DNA from: Gammaproteobacteria bacterium
GTDB lineage: Bacteria; Pseudomonadota; Gammaproteobacteria; Enterobacterales; Kangiellaceae
Assembly (NCBI GenBank): GCA_013373545.1
Contig: JABXHQ010000028.1
Location: 1-58,083, forward strand
Direction of reading: 5' to 3'
DNA length: 58,083 bases
In this document: positions 34,392 through 43,362 of the stretch, piece after piece
How positions within the stretch are numbered: the stretch's first letter is position 1
How the letters are laid out: each line of letters opens with the position of its first letter
Program-made: the position numbers and the translations under genes
Notes under the pieces: generated by a model
Told to the model about the DNA's origin: nothing
The model's input: only the letters and a program-made list of their open reading frames with translations
Databases searched by the model: none

Positions 34392-34757
34392 TTACGCTCC
34401 GTGTTGCTCAGCAAAGCGCTTTATTGTGACGCCGACGCTTTTTGCGCCGCGCACTGCTCCCGGCTTCGCGAGTTTAATAGCTACCCACTGCACGTTAAAA
34501 TTCGCCAAAACTTCATTTGCACAGGCTTCCACCAACGATTCAACCAGCTCAAAGCTACTGCTTTCAATTAATGCAATTAATCGAGTGGCAACCGCACTGT
34601 AGTCCAACGCCAAGGTCAAGTCATCCGAGCTTGCAGCGGCGGCATTGTCGAAGCCCATTTCTATATTCAGCACAACTTTTTGGCGAATTTTTCGCTCCCA
34701 GTCGTAAACGCCGATTGTGGTTTCGACCGTTAAGTCTTCGATAAAAACCGTATCCAT
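34392..34757 (-). CDS. folB: Dihydroneopterin aldolase
   Basis: The 121-residue enzyme converts 7,8-dihydroneopterin to 6-hydroxymethyl-dihydropterin and glycolaldehyde. The typical features are IEDLTVETTIGVYDWE (residues 5-20), DYSAV, and SFELVESLVEACANEVL in the central helix, with the catalytic-pocket Lys in VAIKLAKPG. It is the first gene of the folB-folK-SDR-midA-small membrane protein-uppP operon and divergent from plsY, with about 90 bases between their starts. The E. coli neighbours are the same (folB-plsY). Confidence 0.95.
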   Translation of the reverse strand: MDTVFIEDLTVETTIGVYDWERKIRQKVVLNIEMGFDNAAAASSDDLTLALDYSAVATRLIALIESSSFELVESLVEACANEVLANFNVQWVAIKLAKPGAVRGAKSVGVTIKRFAEQHGA

Positions 34758-34847
34758 ATCACCTTCTTTTGGTATTTGTTCGACTTGCTTTTACAGGTCA
34801 AGGGTGTAATGCTAGGCGGCATTATAGCGTGAATTGACGGCTATTAA

Positions 34848-35456
34848 ATGGAGCTAAGCGGATTTTCTTATTGGGGTATTTTACTCGCACTGGCCAGTTA
34901 CGGCTTGGGCTCTGTGTCGAGTGCTATTTTACTCTGCCGCTTGGCCGGTTATGGCGACCCGCGCCTTGCCGGCTCAAAAAACCCTGGAGCCACCAATGTG
35001 ATGCGCATTGGCGGCAAAAAGCTCGCCATACTCACTTTACTCGGCGATAGCTTAAAAGGCGCAGTTCCGGTTGCAGCAGCGGTAGCGCTGAACTTGTCGC
35101 AAGCCGAGGTAAATCTGGTGGCAGTGAGTGCATTTCTTGGCCACTTATTTCCAGTGTTTTTTCGCTTTAAGGGTGGCAAAGGTGTAGCGACTTTCTTTGG
35201 TGTTATCATTGTGCTTAATTGGCAACTGGCACTATTTGCCGCAACCTGCTGGTTAACTTCAACCTGGGCATTTAAGATTTCATCACTATCCGCCTTAATC
35301 ACGGCGTTCACCATTCCCGTCTATACGTGGCATTTTTTTCCTGATTTATTTATCCCTTTACTCATCGTATGTGTGTTAATGGTGATTCGTCACCATCAAA
35401 ACATTCGCAATTTGATGACCGGAGTTGAGTCGAGCTCCTCAAGCGTCGCCTCTTAA
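34848..35456 (+). CDS. plsY: Glycerol-3-phosphate acyltransferase PlsY
   Basis: The 202-residue polytopic enzyme uses acyl-phosphate to acylate glycerol-3-phosphate, the first step of phospholipid synthesis. Its motifs are GSVSSAIL (near 21-28), the basic GSKNPGATNVMRIGGK (near 42-57) and GHLFPVFFRFKGGKGVATFFG (near 100-120). About five helices are visible. It is divergent from folB. The M20 peptidase starts 30 bases downstream. Confidence 0.95.
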   Translation: MELSGFSYWGILLALASYGLGSVSSAILLCRLAGYGDPRLAGSKNPGATNVMRIGGKKLAILTLLGDSLKGAVPVAAAVALNLSQAEVNLVAVSAFLGHLFPVFFRFKGGKGVATFFGVIIVLNWQLALFAATCWLTSTWAFKISSLSALITAFTIPVYTWHFFPDLFIPLLIVCVLMVIRHHQNIRNLMTGVESSSSSVAS

Positions 35457-35486
35457 ATAATCCACAGCCTGTTTGGAGCCTCAGTC

Positions 35487-37019
35487 ATGAGTACAACATC
35501 AAACATTCGCCTATTATTACTGTTCTGGTTTACCTGTTGCTCACAGCTGGTGAGCGCTGAAAAAACTGCCCGCTCTGACGAATTGGCCGCGCTTGCGGTG
35601 ACTACGCACTTTGCTGATGCCAAAGAAGCGCTGGCAGCGATGGTACGATTTCCCACGGTTGCCAATGGAAAATCCGCGAATGATCAGCTGGTAGCATTTA
35701 AAGATTTTAAACGCTGGTTAAATGCTAAGTGCCAAGAGTTGAATTTAAGCTATCACGACTACGGTCAAACCCTTGTGGTTGCCATTGGCCAAGGACCGAG
35801 CAAACTCGGGCTTATCACCCACGCCGATGTGCAACCGGCTAACCCAGCGATGTGGCAACAAAACCCATTTCAACTCGATGAGCAAACGGAACCGGGGCGC
35901 TGGTATGCGCGCGGCAGTGAAGATGACAAAGGTCCGATTGCCGCAGCGCTCTATGCGCTAAAAACCTTGCAAGACAACCTAAAACAAGTCGAACGAGTGG
36001 AGCTCATTATTTACTTGGCAGAAGAGAGTGATTGGAGCGCGCTAAAAGTTTATGCCAAAGAATACCCGCAAGCACCGATTAACTTAGCGCTCGACTCAGA
36101 GTTTCCCGTAGTGACTGCAGAAAAAGGATGGGGAAATCTAACCCTTGGATTTCATGCGTCACCGGTCACTAGCACCGCAGACACCACAAGACCCGATATA
36201 CAACTTATTCGTGGTGGTGCTTTTAGCAGCCAAATTCCCGAACAAGCTTTAGCAGTCGCGCAATCATTAAGCCCGCAACAAAAACAGTTAATCCAAAGTC
36301 GCTTGCGACAGATGGAGTCACACAACACCGTTTCCTTTACGTTTACCGATAGTGATGAGTTAAGTTATATCACCGTGGTTGGTCGCTCGGCACACTCATC
36401 AAAGCCCCATGAAGGCATTAATGCTCTCAGTCATCTCGTCCACGCCTTGGCCATTATTGACTGGCAGCCCAGTCCAGAATCGGCTTTAGTTAACTTTATC
36501 CATAATCAATTTGCTTTAGGTTTTAATGCTGAAGCATTTGGTACGGTTGCTTTTAATCATCCCTTCATGGGCTCACTAACTTTTTCTCCGACGTTACTCA
36601 ACTATCAAAATGAGCAGCTCACTTTGACCATGAATCTACGCATTCCACTGGGCAAAGAGTTAGCGACCTTAGAGCAAGAAATACGTGCGGAACTTAGTCA
36701 CTGGCAAACACAAACTGAGTACCCGTTAGAGATCCAAGACCTAACCTTAAGTGAACCCTATCATTTACCGCATGCGCCTCAGGTGCAAACCCTACTGGAT
36801 TTATACGCACGGCAAATGCAGCAGAGCGATGCGGCACCGGTGGCCATTGGTGGTGCAACCAATGCCCGACTGTTTCCAAACACCGTTGGATTTGGCCCAT
36901 CCTTTCCCGGCGAAGTCTACTCTGGGCACAGCGAACATGAATTCATTACTGCCGCAAATTTCCGCCGCATGCTAAAACTATACACCAGCGCTATCTATGA
37001 GCTTAGCCAACATGAGTAA
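35487..37019 (+). CDS. Secreted M20-family metallopeptidase (dipeptidase-like)
   Basis: The 510-residue protein has a signal peptide (about residues 1-24, ending QLVSA), so it acts in the periplasm. The zinc and catalytic motifs are LITHADVQPANP (His/Asp), SEDDKGP (bridging Asp and following residues) and AEESDW (catalytic Glu pair). A PepV/Sapep-like insertion domain then runs roughly from 190 to 380. The final His ligand lies in SGHSEHEFI. It should cleave dipeptides or N-acyl amino acids, but the substrate cannot be told from sequence. The next gene overlaps its 3' end. Confidence 0.87.
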   Translation: MSTTSNIRLLLLFWFTCCSQLVSAEKTARSDELAALAVTTHFADAKEALAAMVRFPTVANGKSANDQLVAFKDFKRWLNAKCQELNLSYHDYGQTLVVAIGQGPSKLGLITHADVQPANPAMWQQNPFQLDEQTEPGRWYARGSEDDKGPIAAALYALKTLQDNLKQVERVELIIYLAEESDWSALKVYAKEYPQAPINLALDSEFPVVTAEKGWGNLTLGFHASPVTSTADTTRPDIQLIRGGAFSSQIPEQALAVAQSLSPQQKQLIQSRLRQMESHNTVSFTFTDSDELSYITVVGRSAHSSKPHEGINALSHLVHALAIIDWQPSPESALVNFIHNQFALGFNAEAFGTVAFNHPFMGSLTFSPTLLNYQNEQLTLTMNLRIPLGKELATLEQEIRAELSHWQTQTEYPLEIQDLTLSEPYHLPHAPQVQTLLDLYARQMQQSDAAPVAIGGATNARLFPNTVGFGPSFPGEVYSGHSEHEFITAANFRRMLKLYTSAIYELSQHE

Positions 37020-38187
37020 GCGTGGGTCAACGCTCATTCTTATTACGGCAGCTATGTTGTTCACCTGCAGCTGCCGCACCATCGAGCCGGTTAAGGTTCC
37101 GAGTGTGGTTGCTCCGCAAGCATTAAGCTTTGCAACGCCAAGCGAGTTCGATTCAGAAGTCACCGTGCCCAGCTTAGAACAGGTATTCAAATTAACTCAG
37201 CAACAACTCATCCAGTATCATGCTTTTACTCAACAACCGGAAATAGCACTGCTACCGCGACATATTCGAATCGCAGAATATATGGAAGCGATCAGTGAAA
37301 AGTTTAATTACTATGGTAATACCTATTTAGCCAGTGACGCGCTAGAGAAACAACAAGGTAACTGCATGTCTTTGGCCATTTTAACCAAAGCGTTAGCGCG
37401 CATTGAGCAGGTAGAAGTTGAATACAATAAAGTTTATTCCGAACCGGTGTATCAAAAACGCAATACCATAGTTATTCGTGGTAACCACGTTCGCAGCAAG
37501 CTAATTGATCCTGATTTTATTCAACCCGCTGGCTTTTTAGTAATCAACAAACCATCGGTGATCATTGATTACTTCCCAGAAAATGGCGGCCAGCTGAGTG
37601 GAAAAATAAAGTCGTCTGAGTTTCATGCCATGATTTACAGTAATCTCGCTGCCGAAGCTTATATTCGAAAACAATATGACTTTGCTTATTTTTCTGCTCG
37701 CGAGGCATTGCGCTACGAACCAAAGTTTTCACCTGCATTAAACACCTTGGCGCTAAGTCTTAACCGCAAAGGTTTACAGCAATTGGCAACCGAAGTTTTC
37801 GAGTTTGGTTTTTTATATGCAGAGCCCAATGTTGAATTGCTCAGCAATTACAAACAATTCTTGCAGCGTCAAGAGATGAATGAAAAAGCACTAGCGGTTG
37901 ACGAAGTCTTACGCTCGCAAAGCTTACCCAATCCATTTGATTATATCGTATTAGGTTTTGACTATCTGACCGAACAATCCTTTAGTAAAGCCGAGCAAAG
38001 TTTTCAAAATGCAATTAAGCTCGCACCTTACTTACATCAACCTTACTTTGGTTTGGCGCAACTCGCACTTGAGCAAAATGATCCGGAGCAAGCACGGCAG
38101 TGGTTGGAGAAAGCATTAGAGAAAAGCTTTATCCATGACGAGCGGCAACGCTATCGCAGTAAGTTAAAAGCCATTAGCGTTCAATAA
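37012..38187 (+). CDS. Transglutaminase-like/TPR lipoprotein
   Basis: The 391-residue protein starts with a basic N-terminus and hydrophobic helix ending in LFTCSC, which gives a plausible, though not perfect, lipobox. A transglutaminase-like domain follows (about 55-180), with Cys in KQQGNCMSLAILTKA and the His/Asp set in GNHVRSKLIDPDF. TPR repeats occupy about 205-390 (YIRKQYDFAYFSAREAL; QSFSKAEQSFQNAIKLAP; PEQARQWLEKALEK). It should sit in the outer or inner membrane leaflet facing the periplasm. The start ATG 37012 overlaps the M20 stop by 8 bases; an earlier in-frame ATG exists at 36997. Confidence 0.78.
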   Translation: MSKRGSTLILITAAMLFTCSCRTIEPVKVPSVVAPQALSFATPSEFDSEVTVPSLEQVFKLTQQQLIQYHAFTQQPEIALLPRHIRIAEYMEAISEKFNYYGNTYLASDALEKQQGNCMSLAILTKALARIEQVEVEYNKVYSEPVYQKRNTIVIRGNHVRSKLIDPDFIQPAGFLVINKPSVIIDYFPENGGQLSGKIKSSEFHAMIYSNLAAEAYIRKQYDFAYFSAREALRYEPKFSPALNTLALSLNRKGLQQLATEVFEFGFLYAEPNVELLSNYKQFLQRQEMNEKALAVDEVLRSQSLPNPFDYIVLGFDYLTEQSFSKAEQSFQNAIKLAPYLHQPYFGLAQLALEQNDPEQARQWLEKALEKSFIHDERQRYRSKLKAISVQ

Positions 38188-38233
38188 ATAAGCGCCAGCG
38201 AGCACTCAAACATCTTGCCGCAATACGCTGATG

Positions 38234-39247
38234 CTAACTTGCTTGTAATTCACTAATCGGCCAGCGCGGCCGCGCCTGAATAGCTAATGGTTCGCGCGCA
38301 CCCGCCTTAAAACGACAATATCCAGCATAAGCAATCATAGCGCCGTTATCGGTGCAAAATTTAGGTCGCGGATAATAAACTTGTCCGCCGCGTTTTTGCA
38401 TCAAGGAAGCAAGCCCTGAACGCAATGACTGATTCGCGCTGACTCCGCCAGCCACTACCAATCGTTTATGCCCGGTTTGCTCAAGCGCACGTCGACATTT
38501 AATCATGAGTGTATCCACTACCGCCTCTTGAAACGCATAAGCAATATCAGCAAGCGCTTGCTCACTACCATCGCAACTGCGTAAGGTATTTGCAGCAAAG
38601 GTTTTAAGGCCACTGAAGCTAAAGTCGAGACCGGGCCGATCGGTCATGGGGCGTGGAAACCGATATTGACCAGGACGACCTTGCTCTGCAAGAGCCGCCA
38701 GTCGAGGTCCTCCTGGATAGCCTAGCTCCATAAGTTTCGCGGTTTTATCAAACGCTTCGCCTGCGGCATCGTCAATCGACTCACCCAAAATGGTGTAATC
38801 GCCAAGGGCTTTGACATCGACCAACATCGAGTGGCCACCGGAAACCAACAACGCAACAAAAGGAAACTCCGGCTTTTCATCTTCTAACAGCGGTGCCAAT
38901 AGATGGCCTTCCATATGATGGACCCCCACCGCTTCACACTCCCAGCTAAAAGCCAAGCTACGGGCAAAAGTTGCTCCGACCAATAACGCACCAATCAATC
39001 CTGGACCTTGAGTAAAAGCGACGGCATCAATATCGGCGCCGCTCAGTTTGGCGTCTTGCATCACTTGCTCAGTCAATAGTGCCACTTTTCGAATATGATC
39101 GCGTGAAGCCAATTCGGGTACCACACCGCCGTACTCAGCATGCAATTCAATTTGGCTGTATAACGCCTCGGCAATAATACCCCGTTGCTCATTATAAATA
39201 GCAATACCGGTTTCATCGCAGGATGTTTCAATACCCAAAATATTCAT
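38234..39247 (-). CDS. tsaD: tRNA N6-threonylcarbamoyladenosine synthase subunit TsaD
   Basis: The 337-residue protein is the catalytic subunit that makes t6A37 in ANN-decoding tRNAs, working with TsaB, TsaC and TsaE. The iron/metal-binding motif [10 protein letters not shown] gives His111 and His115. The N-terminal [22 protein letters not shown] and the SGGHSML segment are complete, and NGAMIAYAG provides the C-terminal Asp/Asn region. As in E. coli, it is oriented away from rpsU, but here 5.7 kb of other genes separate them. Confidence 0.97.
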   Translation of the reverse strand: MNILGIETSCDETGIAIYNEQRGIIAEALYSQIELHAEYGGVVPELASRDHIRKVALLTEQVMQDAKLSGADIDAVAFTQGPGLIGALLVGATFARSLAFSWECEAVGVHHMEGHLLAPLLEDEKPEFPFVALLVSGGHSMLVDVKALGDYTILGESIDDAAGEAFDKTAKLMELGYPGGPRLAALAEQGRPGQYRFPRPMTDRPGLDFSFSGLKTFAANTLRSCDGSEQALADIAYAFQEAVVDTLMIKCRRALEQTGHKRLVVAGGVSANQSLRSGLASLMQKRGGQVYYPRPKFCTDNGAMIAYAGYCRFKAGAREPLAIQARPRWPISELQAS

Positions 39248-39349
39248 GCGCAGAGTTCTCTTGTTGGCTGGTGGTGATGGCGCTTTTTCACCTCGATCAT
39301 AACATAATTTAGCCTATAGGCAGTCGATTACCTTGCGGCTTAACCTTGC

Positions 39350-40177
39350 TTAGCAGGAGGGCTCAGAGCCACCCTTTAGTGCATACCAAGCGTCATTTAA
39401 CCACTGGCTCCACGCACAGAAACGTTCAAAGTCCGCCGCGTTGTGACGCATAAATGTAGCGCTTTCATAAGCACTAAACAATTGCTTCGCTTCAGCGGTC
39501 GAGAATTCATTAATGGTGACCGCCGCCGCTAAGTCGAATAATGGCGGCGCCAAACGAGCAAACTCGAGATCGAGCCACTCACCATTGGCGAGTAGGTTAT
39601 TTAATGACGGATCCATATGGCAGGGAACCAATGACTGGTCACCGGTTAATGTTGGCAACTGCTGGAATTGAGCAAGCAGTGGCGACGATTGAGCTAACGC
39701 CGAACAATAGTGTTGAATATCGTCGGCGACGGAAAATTCAGGAAAGTTTAATGGCTGGCGATGCAAAGTCGCCAGATGCATTGCGAGATGTTCAATTTTT
39801 TGCTCGGTGGGTAGGTTCGCAGTGAAATAAGTCGGCGAACGACGAAACGGCATTAATACAGCCCGTTGCTGCTCATCGACACGCAATAATGGTGGTGTTA
39901 ACTCCAACTGCGCCACTTGTTGCGTTTTACGGATCAGCTGGGAAAACTTTACCGCAACCTCATCACGACTAAATATTTTCACCACGCATTCAAACTGTCC
40001 ATTGCTGGAGGGTGCATAGTCGGGTTCATTTTGACGACTCAAGGCTTGCTCTTTGTCACTGAGCGTTGTACTTACTCGCCAGCATTGATTGGTCACGCTT
40101 GCTAGCGGCTCTATGACTTGTGTCGTCGCCGCGATAAAGCTCGCATCAATGAGTTGCTGCAGCCACTCGGGATTCAT
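39350..40177 (-). CDS. APH/choline kinase-fold phosphotransferase, probable thiamine kinase (ThiK-like)
   Basis: The 275-residue protein has the kinase catalytic motif HMDPSLNN (HxDxxxxN, near 200) and the metal-binding DLEFA, in the pattern of aminoglycoside phosphotransferase-like enzymes. It is the last gene of a TPP-riboswitch operon behind a thiamine-type transporter. Thiamine to thiamine monophosphate is therefore the most likely reaction, as for E. coli ThiK; other small alcohols cannot be excluded. The frame opens further upstream, but ATG 40177 reduces the overlap with the transporter gene from 71 to 32 bases. Confidence 0.75.
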   Translation of the reverse strand: MNPEWLQQLIDASFIAATTQVIEPLASVTNQCWRVSTTLSDKEQALSRQNEPDYAPSSNGQFECVVKIFSRDEVAVKFSQLIRKTQQVAQLELTPPLLRVDEQQRAVLMPFRRSPTYFTANLPTEQKIEHLAMHLATLHRQPLNFPEFSVADDIQHYCSALAQSSPLLAQFQQLPTLTGDQSLVPCHMDPSLNNLLANGEWLDLEFARLAPPLFDLAAAVTINEFSTAEAKQLFSAYESATFMRHNAADFERFCAWSQWLNDAWYALKGGSEPSC

Positions 40178-40754
40178 TTTGCTGCCGCCAAATTCGATAC
40201 CATTGCCATAACCCATACCAAGACATAATAAAATACACTGCCATTAACGCGACCGTGACATACATTTCTTTATGCCAAAACATATACGCCGATAATGGAT
40301 TGATGATGATCCAGAATAGCCAATTTTCGAGAACTTTGCGCGCAACTAAATAAGTAGTGTAGACCGCAAACCAAACGGTAAAGGCATTAAGATATGGAAA
40401 ATCAGAGCCCAAAATATGATCCGCAATAACCGCCGAAACACTCGCCACCACTAAACATATTGACGCGCCGAATAGGTGTTTTTTAAGTGGCCAACGTATC
40501 ACCGGCCGCTGCTCATCATTTTGTTGATCTTGCCAGTGCCAATAACCGTAAACCGCCATCACTAAATAATAAACATTTAAAGCGCTTTCTTGCAGTAAGT
40601 TCACATCAAAAAAAAGGACCGTAAAAATCGCTGTGCTTAAAAAAGCACAAAGCCAACACCAACGATTAGCATTGGCGGCTAACACGACGTAAGCAATCGA
40701 TAAGATAACCGCAATCCATTCCCATAAAGATTGCGCAAGCCACTGCTCAATCAT
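40146..40754 (-). CDS. PnuC/PnuT-family thiamine (vitamin) transporter
   Basis: The 202-residue protein has about six to seven transmembrane helices and the Trp-rich patterns of the PnuC fold (YGYWHWQDQ; SWYGLWQWYRIW). PnuC members use facilitated diffusion and metabolic trapping. In TPP-riboswitch contexts the member is PnuT, taking thiamine (established by comparative genomics). The kinase encoded next would trap the substrate as its phosphate. It overlaps the small YkoF-like gene by 4 bases and the kinase gene by 32 bases, so the three are translated together. Confidence 0.85.
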   Translation of the reverse strand: MIEQWLAQSLWEWIAVILSIAYVVLAANANRWCWLCAFLSTAIFTVLFFDVNLLQESALNVYYLVMAVYGYWHWQDQQNDEQRPVIRWPLKKHLFGASICLVVASVSAVIADHILGSDFPYLNAFTVWFAVYTTYLVARKVLENWLFWIIINPLSAYMFWHKEMYVTVALMAVYFIMSWYGLWQWYRIWRQQNESRVAAATH

Positions 40755-41014
40755 TGGGCATACTGCCCTTCGCGAATATCAGAATTTAAAAACTTACAAA
40801 CTAAAATGGCTTTAAACTGTTGCGCCATGATGGGTTTAAGCCCGGTGGTTAATAAATTCATTACCACATCATAATCTCCGCAAACTTGGGTACTCATATT
40901 ATTGGTTTTAACGTACAAATCAGCAACGCTATGCAAATAATCGATAAAACCTTGAATATCGGGTAGGTATCCCTCTTTCAACGGGTACAAACTCATTTCA
41001 ACAGATAAAATCAT
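40751..41014 (-). CDS. Small YkoF-like (MTH1187 superfamily) thiamine-binding protein
   Basis: The 87-residue protein has the beta-alpha-beta-beta-alpha-beta pattern of the YkoF/MTH1187 superfamily (MILSVEMSLYPLKEGYL at the start and MSTQVCGDYDVVMNLL at the middle). It lacks the second repeat of B. subtilis YkoF, so it should act as a dimer. YkoF binds thiamine and its precursor, and the operon context fits. No signal peptide is present, so it is cytosolic: perhaps a carrier or sensor. It ends inside the transporter start (4-base overlap). Confidence 0.75.
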   Translation of the reverse strand: MILSVEMSLYPLKEGYLPDIQGFIDYLHSVADLYVKTNNMSTQVCGDYDVVMNLLTTGLKPIMAQQFKAILVCKFLNSDIREGQYAQ

Positions 41015-41079
41015 AAGACACCTCTAATGGCAGCAACGCAGGCGCCTAACACGCCCGCGTCAATCTAGTTTTTTTAAGC

Positions 41080-43170
41080 TTAAAAAGTATAGTTGAAAGT
41101 AACGCCAGCTTGGCGCGGATCACCTAGTTGGTAGTAAGGTTTGCTGGTATAGCCATCGCGAGGATCATTACCAAACCCACCAAATCCACGCGTGTAATAG
41201 TCTTCATCGGTAAGGTTATGCACGAATAGCGCTAGCGACCAATCTTGCGCCTGATAAGTGAAGCGCCAATGCACTAGACTAACCGCCGTTGAACGTTCAT
41301 CATGAGTATCTGAAAAATAGTAATCATCTTTGCCTTCGAAAATTAATTGACTACTAAACTCGGAATTGATCAACCAACGCGAAGTTAATGAATAGGTATA
41401 GGCTGGCGCTTGCGCTGCATCACGATCAAAAACTTGGGTAGTTTCATCTCGATTAATCACATCGAGCTTTGCGTCTAAAAAGCCGAGCGCTAAATCAAAA
41501 TGCAGTTCGGGTAAAGCGCGCCACTGCCATTCAATTTCAGCGCCTTGATTCGATCCATTATCAACGTTGCCAACATAACCAATAAACCCTTGAGTGTTAT
41601 CAGGACGGGTAAAAATCTGCCATTGCTTGGTGTGCTGATCTTCACGTTTCATATTAAATAGCGCAATGCGCAGATGACCGTTATCGAGTTGTCGTTTATA
41701 ACCCAGCTCAAGATTCCAGTTTTTTTCACTATCAAAAGTTCGTAACGCGGGCGCTAATTGTACCTGCGGATTAACGCCACCGGCTTTAAAGCCACGTGCT
41801 AACAGGGTGTAGAACATCGCCCGTTCATCAATCGCATACTGTACCCCTAACTTGCCTCCGACCATGGTGGCGTCGTCGCTTGCAATAAAGCCACCATCGC
41901 TATAATCCAGCTCTCGCTGTTCAACGCGCACGCCGAAGGTGGTGCTCCATTGTGGATTATATTCAGTGGTAAACTCACCATAAATAGCCTGAGTAGATGT
42001 GGCGTAAGCCGAGGTGAAAGGATCAGCAAGATAAGTATACTGACGGATCAGATCTTCATCTTCATTTTTAAAGTACAATCCAAACACCCAATCAGTGTTA
42101 CCGCCTAATAATCGTTGAGGAGCTTTCGATAACCAACGCCAGTCTAAGTTACTGCTTTGGCGCTCACGATAATATCGATCAAAAGAACTGTAACCGTCCG
42201 GATGAAAACCGGCATATGTCCAATCTTCATCGTAACCATAATCAATTTCAGATTTTGCAAAGGCTAAGTGAAACTCCATCGCAATTTTCTCCAACCCACT
42301 AAAGCGGGTAGAAAAACTTAGCGCATCGGTGAATTGACGATCAAACCCGGGCTCATCTGAGCGTGTATTACGATCATTATCGAGTGAAAAAGCATCGTAA
42401 CCATTATCAATATCTAAATGATGCCAAGCAAAATCAAATGTAAGATCATTACTGGGTTGGTATTGGTACTTTAGTCGCGCGGTAAGTTCATCACGATTGT
42501 TAGTATCATCACGTTGTAAAAATTCATTTTGGATAAAACCATCACTGGACAAATGATGCAGTGAAAGACGCAGTGCGCTGCTGTCATTTAACTGAGTGCC
42601 TGTCGCTACACCCACAGACGCAGTATTGTATTCCGCTAACGTCCAGTCGAAACGGCTGCGCTCAGAAGTAGCCGCTTCCGAAGTTGCGTAAATGGCTCCG
42701 GCCAATGCACTGGCGCCGAATCGTGCACCTTGCGGTCCACGCAACACTTCAACTTGCGCGATGTCATATAAAGTTGCGCCCCCTAAGATCCCCGACAGAT
42801 CGATACCATCAAGATAAAAGGCCACACTTGGATTGATTGGGTCTTGAAACTGACTGCGCTCGCCGATACCACGAATTTGTACAAAGCGTCCGCGATTAGC
42901 ACCCGTATTAAAATTAATATTGGCAATGCGATTAAGCAGTTGCTCTAAATGCTTTGCATCACGCTGCTCGATATCTTGTTGATCAATGACTTGTAAACTT
43001 CCAGCCACTTTATTGGGCGCCTGCTCACGCCACTGCGATTTTACAACTAACCGGTTATCGGCGGTGGGATCTTGATCGGTAGCTGCATTCTCAGCACTTG
43101 GCGCTTTTTCAGCAGCCAATAAAGATGCGCTGCAGATAACAGCGAATAAACTAACTAATTGATTTTTCAT
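41080..43170 (-). CDS. TonB-dependent outer membrane receptor, probable thiamine uptake
   Basis: The 696-residue protein has a signal peptide (1-19) and a putative TonB box (LVVKSQW near 43). A plug domain (about 50-155) contains QIRGIGER and VEVLRGPQGARFG. The barrel ends in a terminal Phe (GVTFNYTF). The riboswitch in its leader and the transporter and kinase behind it indicate uptake of thiamine or a thiamine phosphate across the outer membrane. Length and architecture are ordinary for the family. The start ATG 43170 has a TTAGAG Shine-Dalgarno-like stretch that a hairpin can mask. Confidence 0.88.
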   Translation of the reverse strand: MKNQLVSLFAVICSASLLAAEKAPSAENAATDQDPTADNRLVVKSQWREQAPNKVAGSLQVIDQQDIEQRDAKHLEQLLNRIANINFNTGANRGRFVQIRGIGERSQFQDPINPSVAFYLDGIDLSGILGGATLYDIAQVEVLRGPQGARFGASALAGAIYATSEAATSERSRFDWTLAEYNTASVGVATGTQLNDSSALRLSLHHLSSDGFIQNEFLQRDDTNNRDELTARLKYQYQPSNDLTFDFAWHHLDIDNGYDAFSLDNDRNTRSDEPGFDRQFTDALSFSTRFSGLEKIAMEFHLAFAKSEIDYGYDEDWTYAGFHPDGYSSFDRYYRERQSSNLDWRWLSKAPQRLLGGNTDWVFGLYFKNEDEDLIRQYTYLADPFTSAYATSTQAIYGEFTTEYNPQWSTTFGVRVEQRELDYSDGGFIASDDATMVGGKLGVQYAIDERAMFYTLLARGFKAGGVNPQVQLAPALRTFDSEKNWNLELGYKRQLDNGHLRIALFNMKREDQHTKQWQIFTRPDNTQGFIGYVGNVDNGSNQGAEIEWQWRALPELHFDLALGFLDAKLDVINRDETTQVFDRDAAQAPAYTYSLTSRWLINSEFSSQLIFEGKDDYYFSDTHDERSTAVSLVHWRFTYQAQDWSLALFVHNLTDEDYYTRGFGGFGNDPRDGYTSKPYYQLGDPRQAGVTFNYTF

Positions 43171-43174
43171 TTTA

Positions 43175-43199
43175 CTCTAACACCAAAAAAACATTAGAG
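43175..43199 (-). promoter_or_regulatory. Possible Shine-Dalgarno-sequestering hairpin of the TonB receptor mRNA
   Basis: In the mRNA, CTCTAA (43194-43199) can pair with TTAGAG (43175-43180) across a 13-base U-rich loop. TTAGAG is the only Shine-Dalgarno-like stretch before the ATG at 43170, so the hairpin would hide it. It lies about 53 bases after the riboswitch aptamer and fits a translational expression platform. Confidence 0.5.
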
Positions 43200-43251
43200 A
43201 TCCGGAGGCGGTAACCAAGGAAGGGAGAAGCATTTACACGCATCTGCCAGA

Positions 43252-43349
43252 CCATGACTATTCCTACGCCGGCATTACCCGGATCAGGTTCACAGGGTTC
43301 GCGTTAGCATCTCAGCAGACTCAAGTTGAGTCGGCACCCCTTGTCACGG
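43252..43349 (-). ncRNA. TPP riboswitch (THI element)
   Basis: Read on the minus strand, the RNA holds the conserved blocks in order: AAGGGGTGCC, a P3 hairpin (GACTCAACTTGAGTC), TGCTGAGATG, ACCCTGTGAACCTGATC and GCCGGCGTAGGAA. The two ends (43343-43349 and 43252-43258) pair as a 7-bp P1 with one G-U. The aptamer binds thiamine pyrophosphate and lowers expression when it is abundant. It lies 81 bases upstream of the TonB receptor start and controls the four-gene operon. The rest of 43171-43480 holds the hairpin below, a promoter and a palindrome, and no gene. Confidence 0.95.
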
Positions 43350-43362
43350 AGAAGAAATTCTC

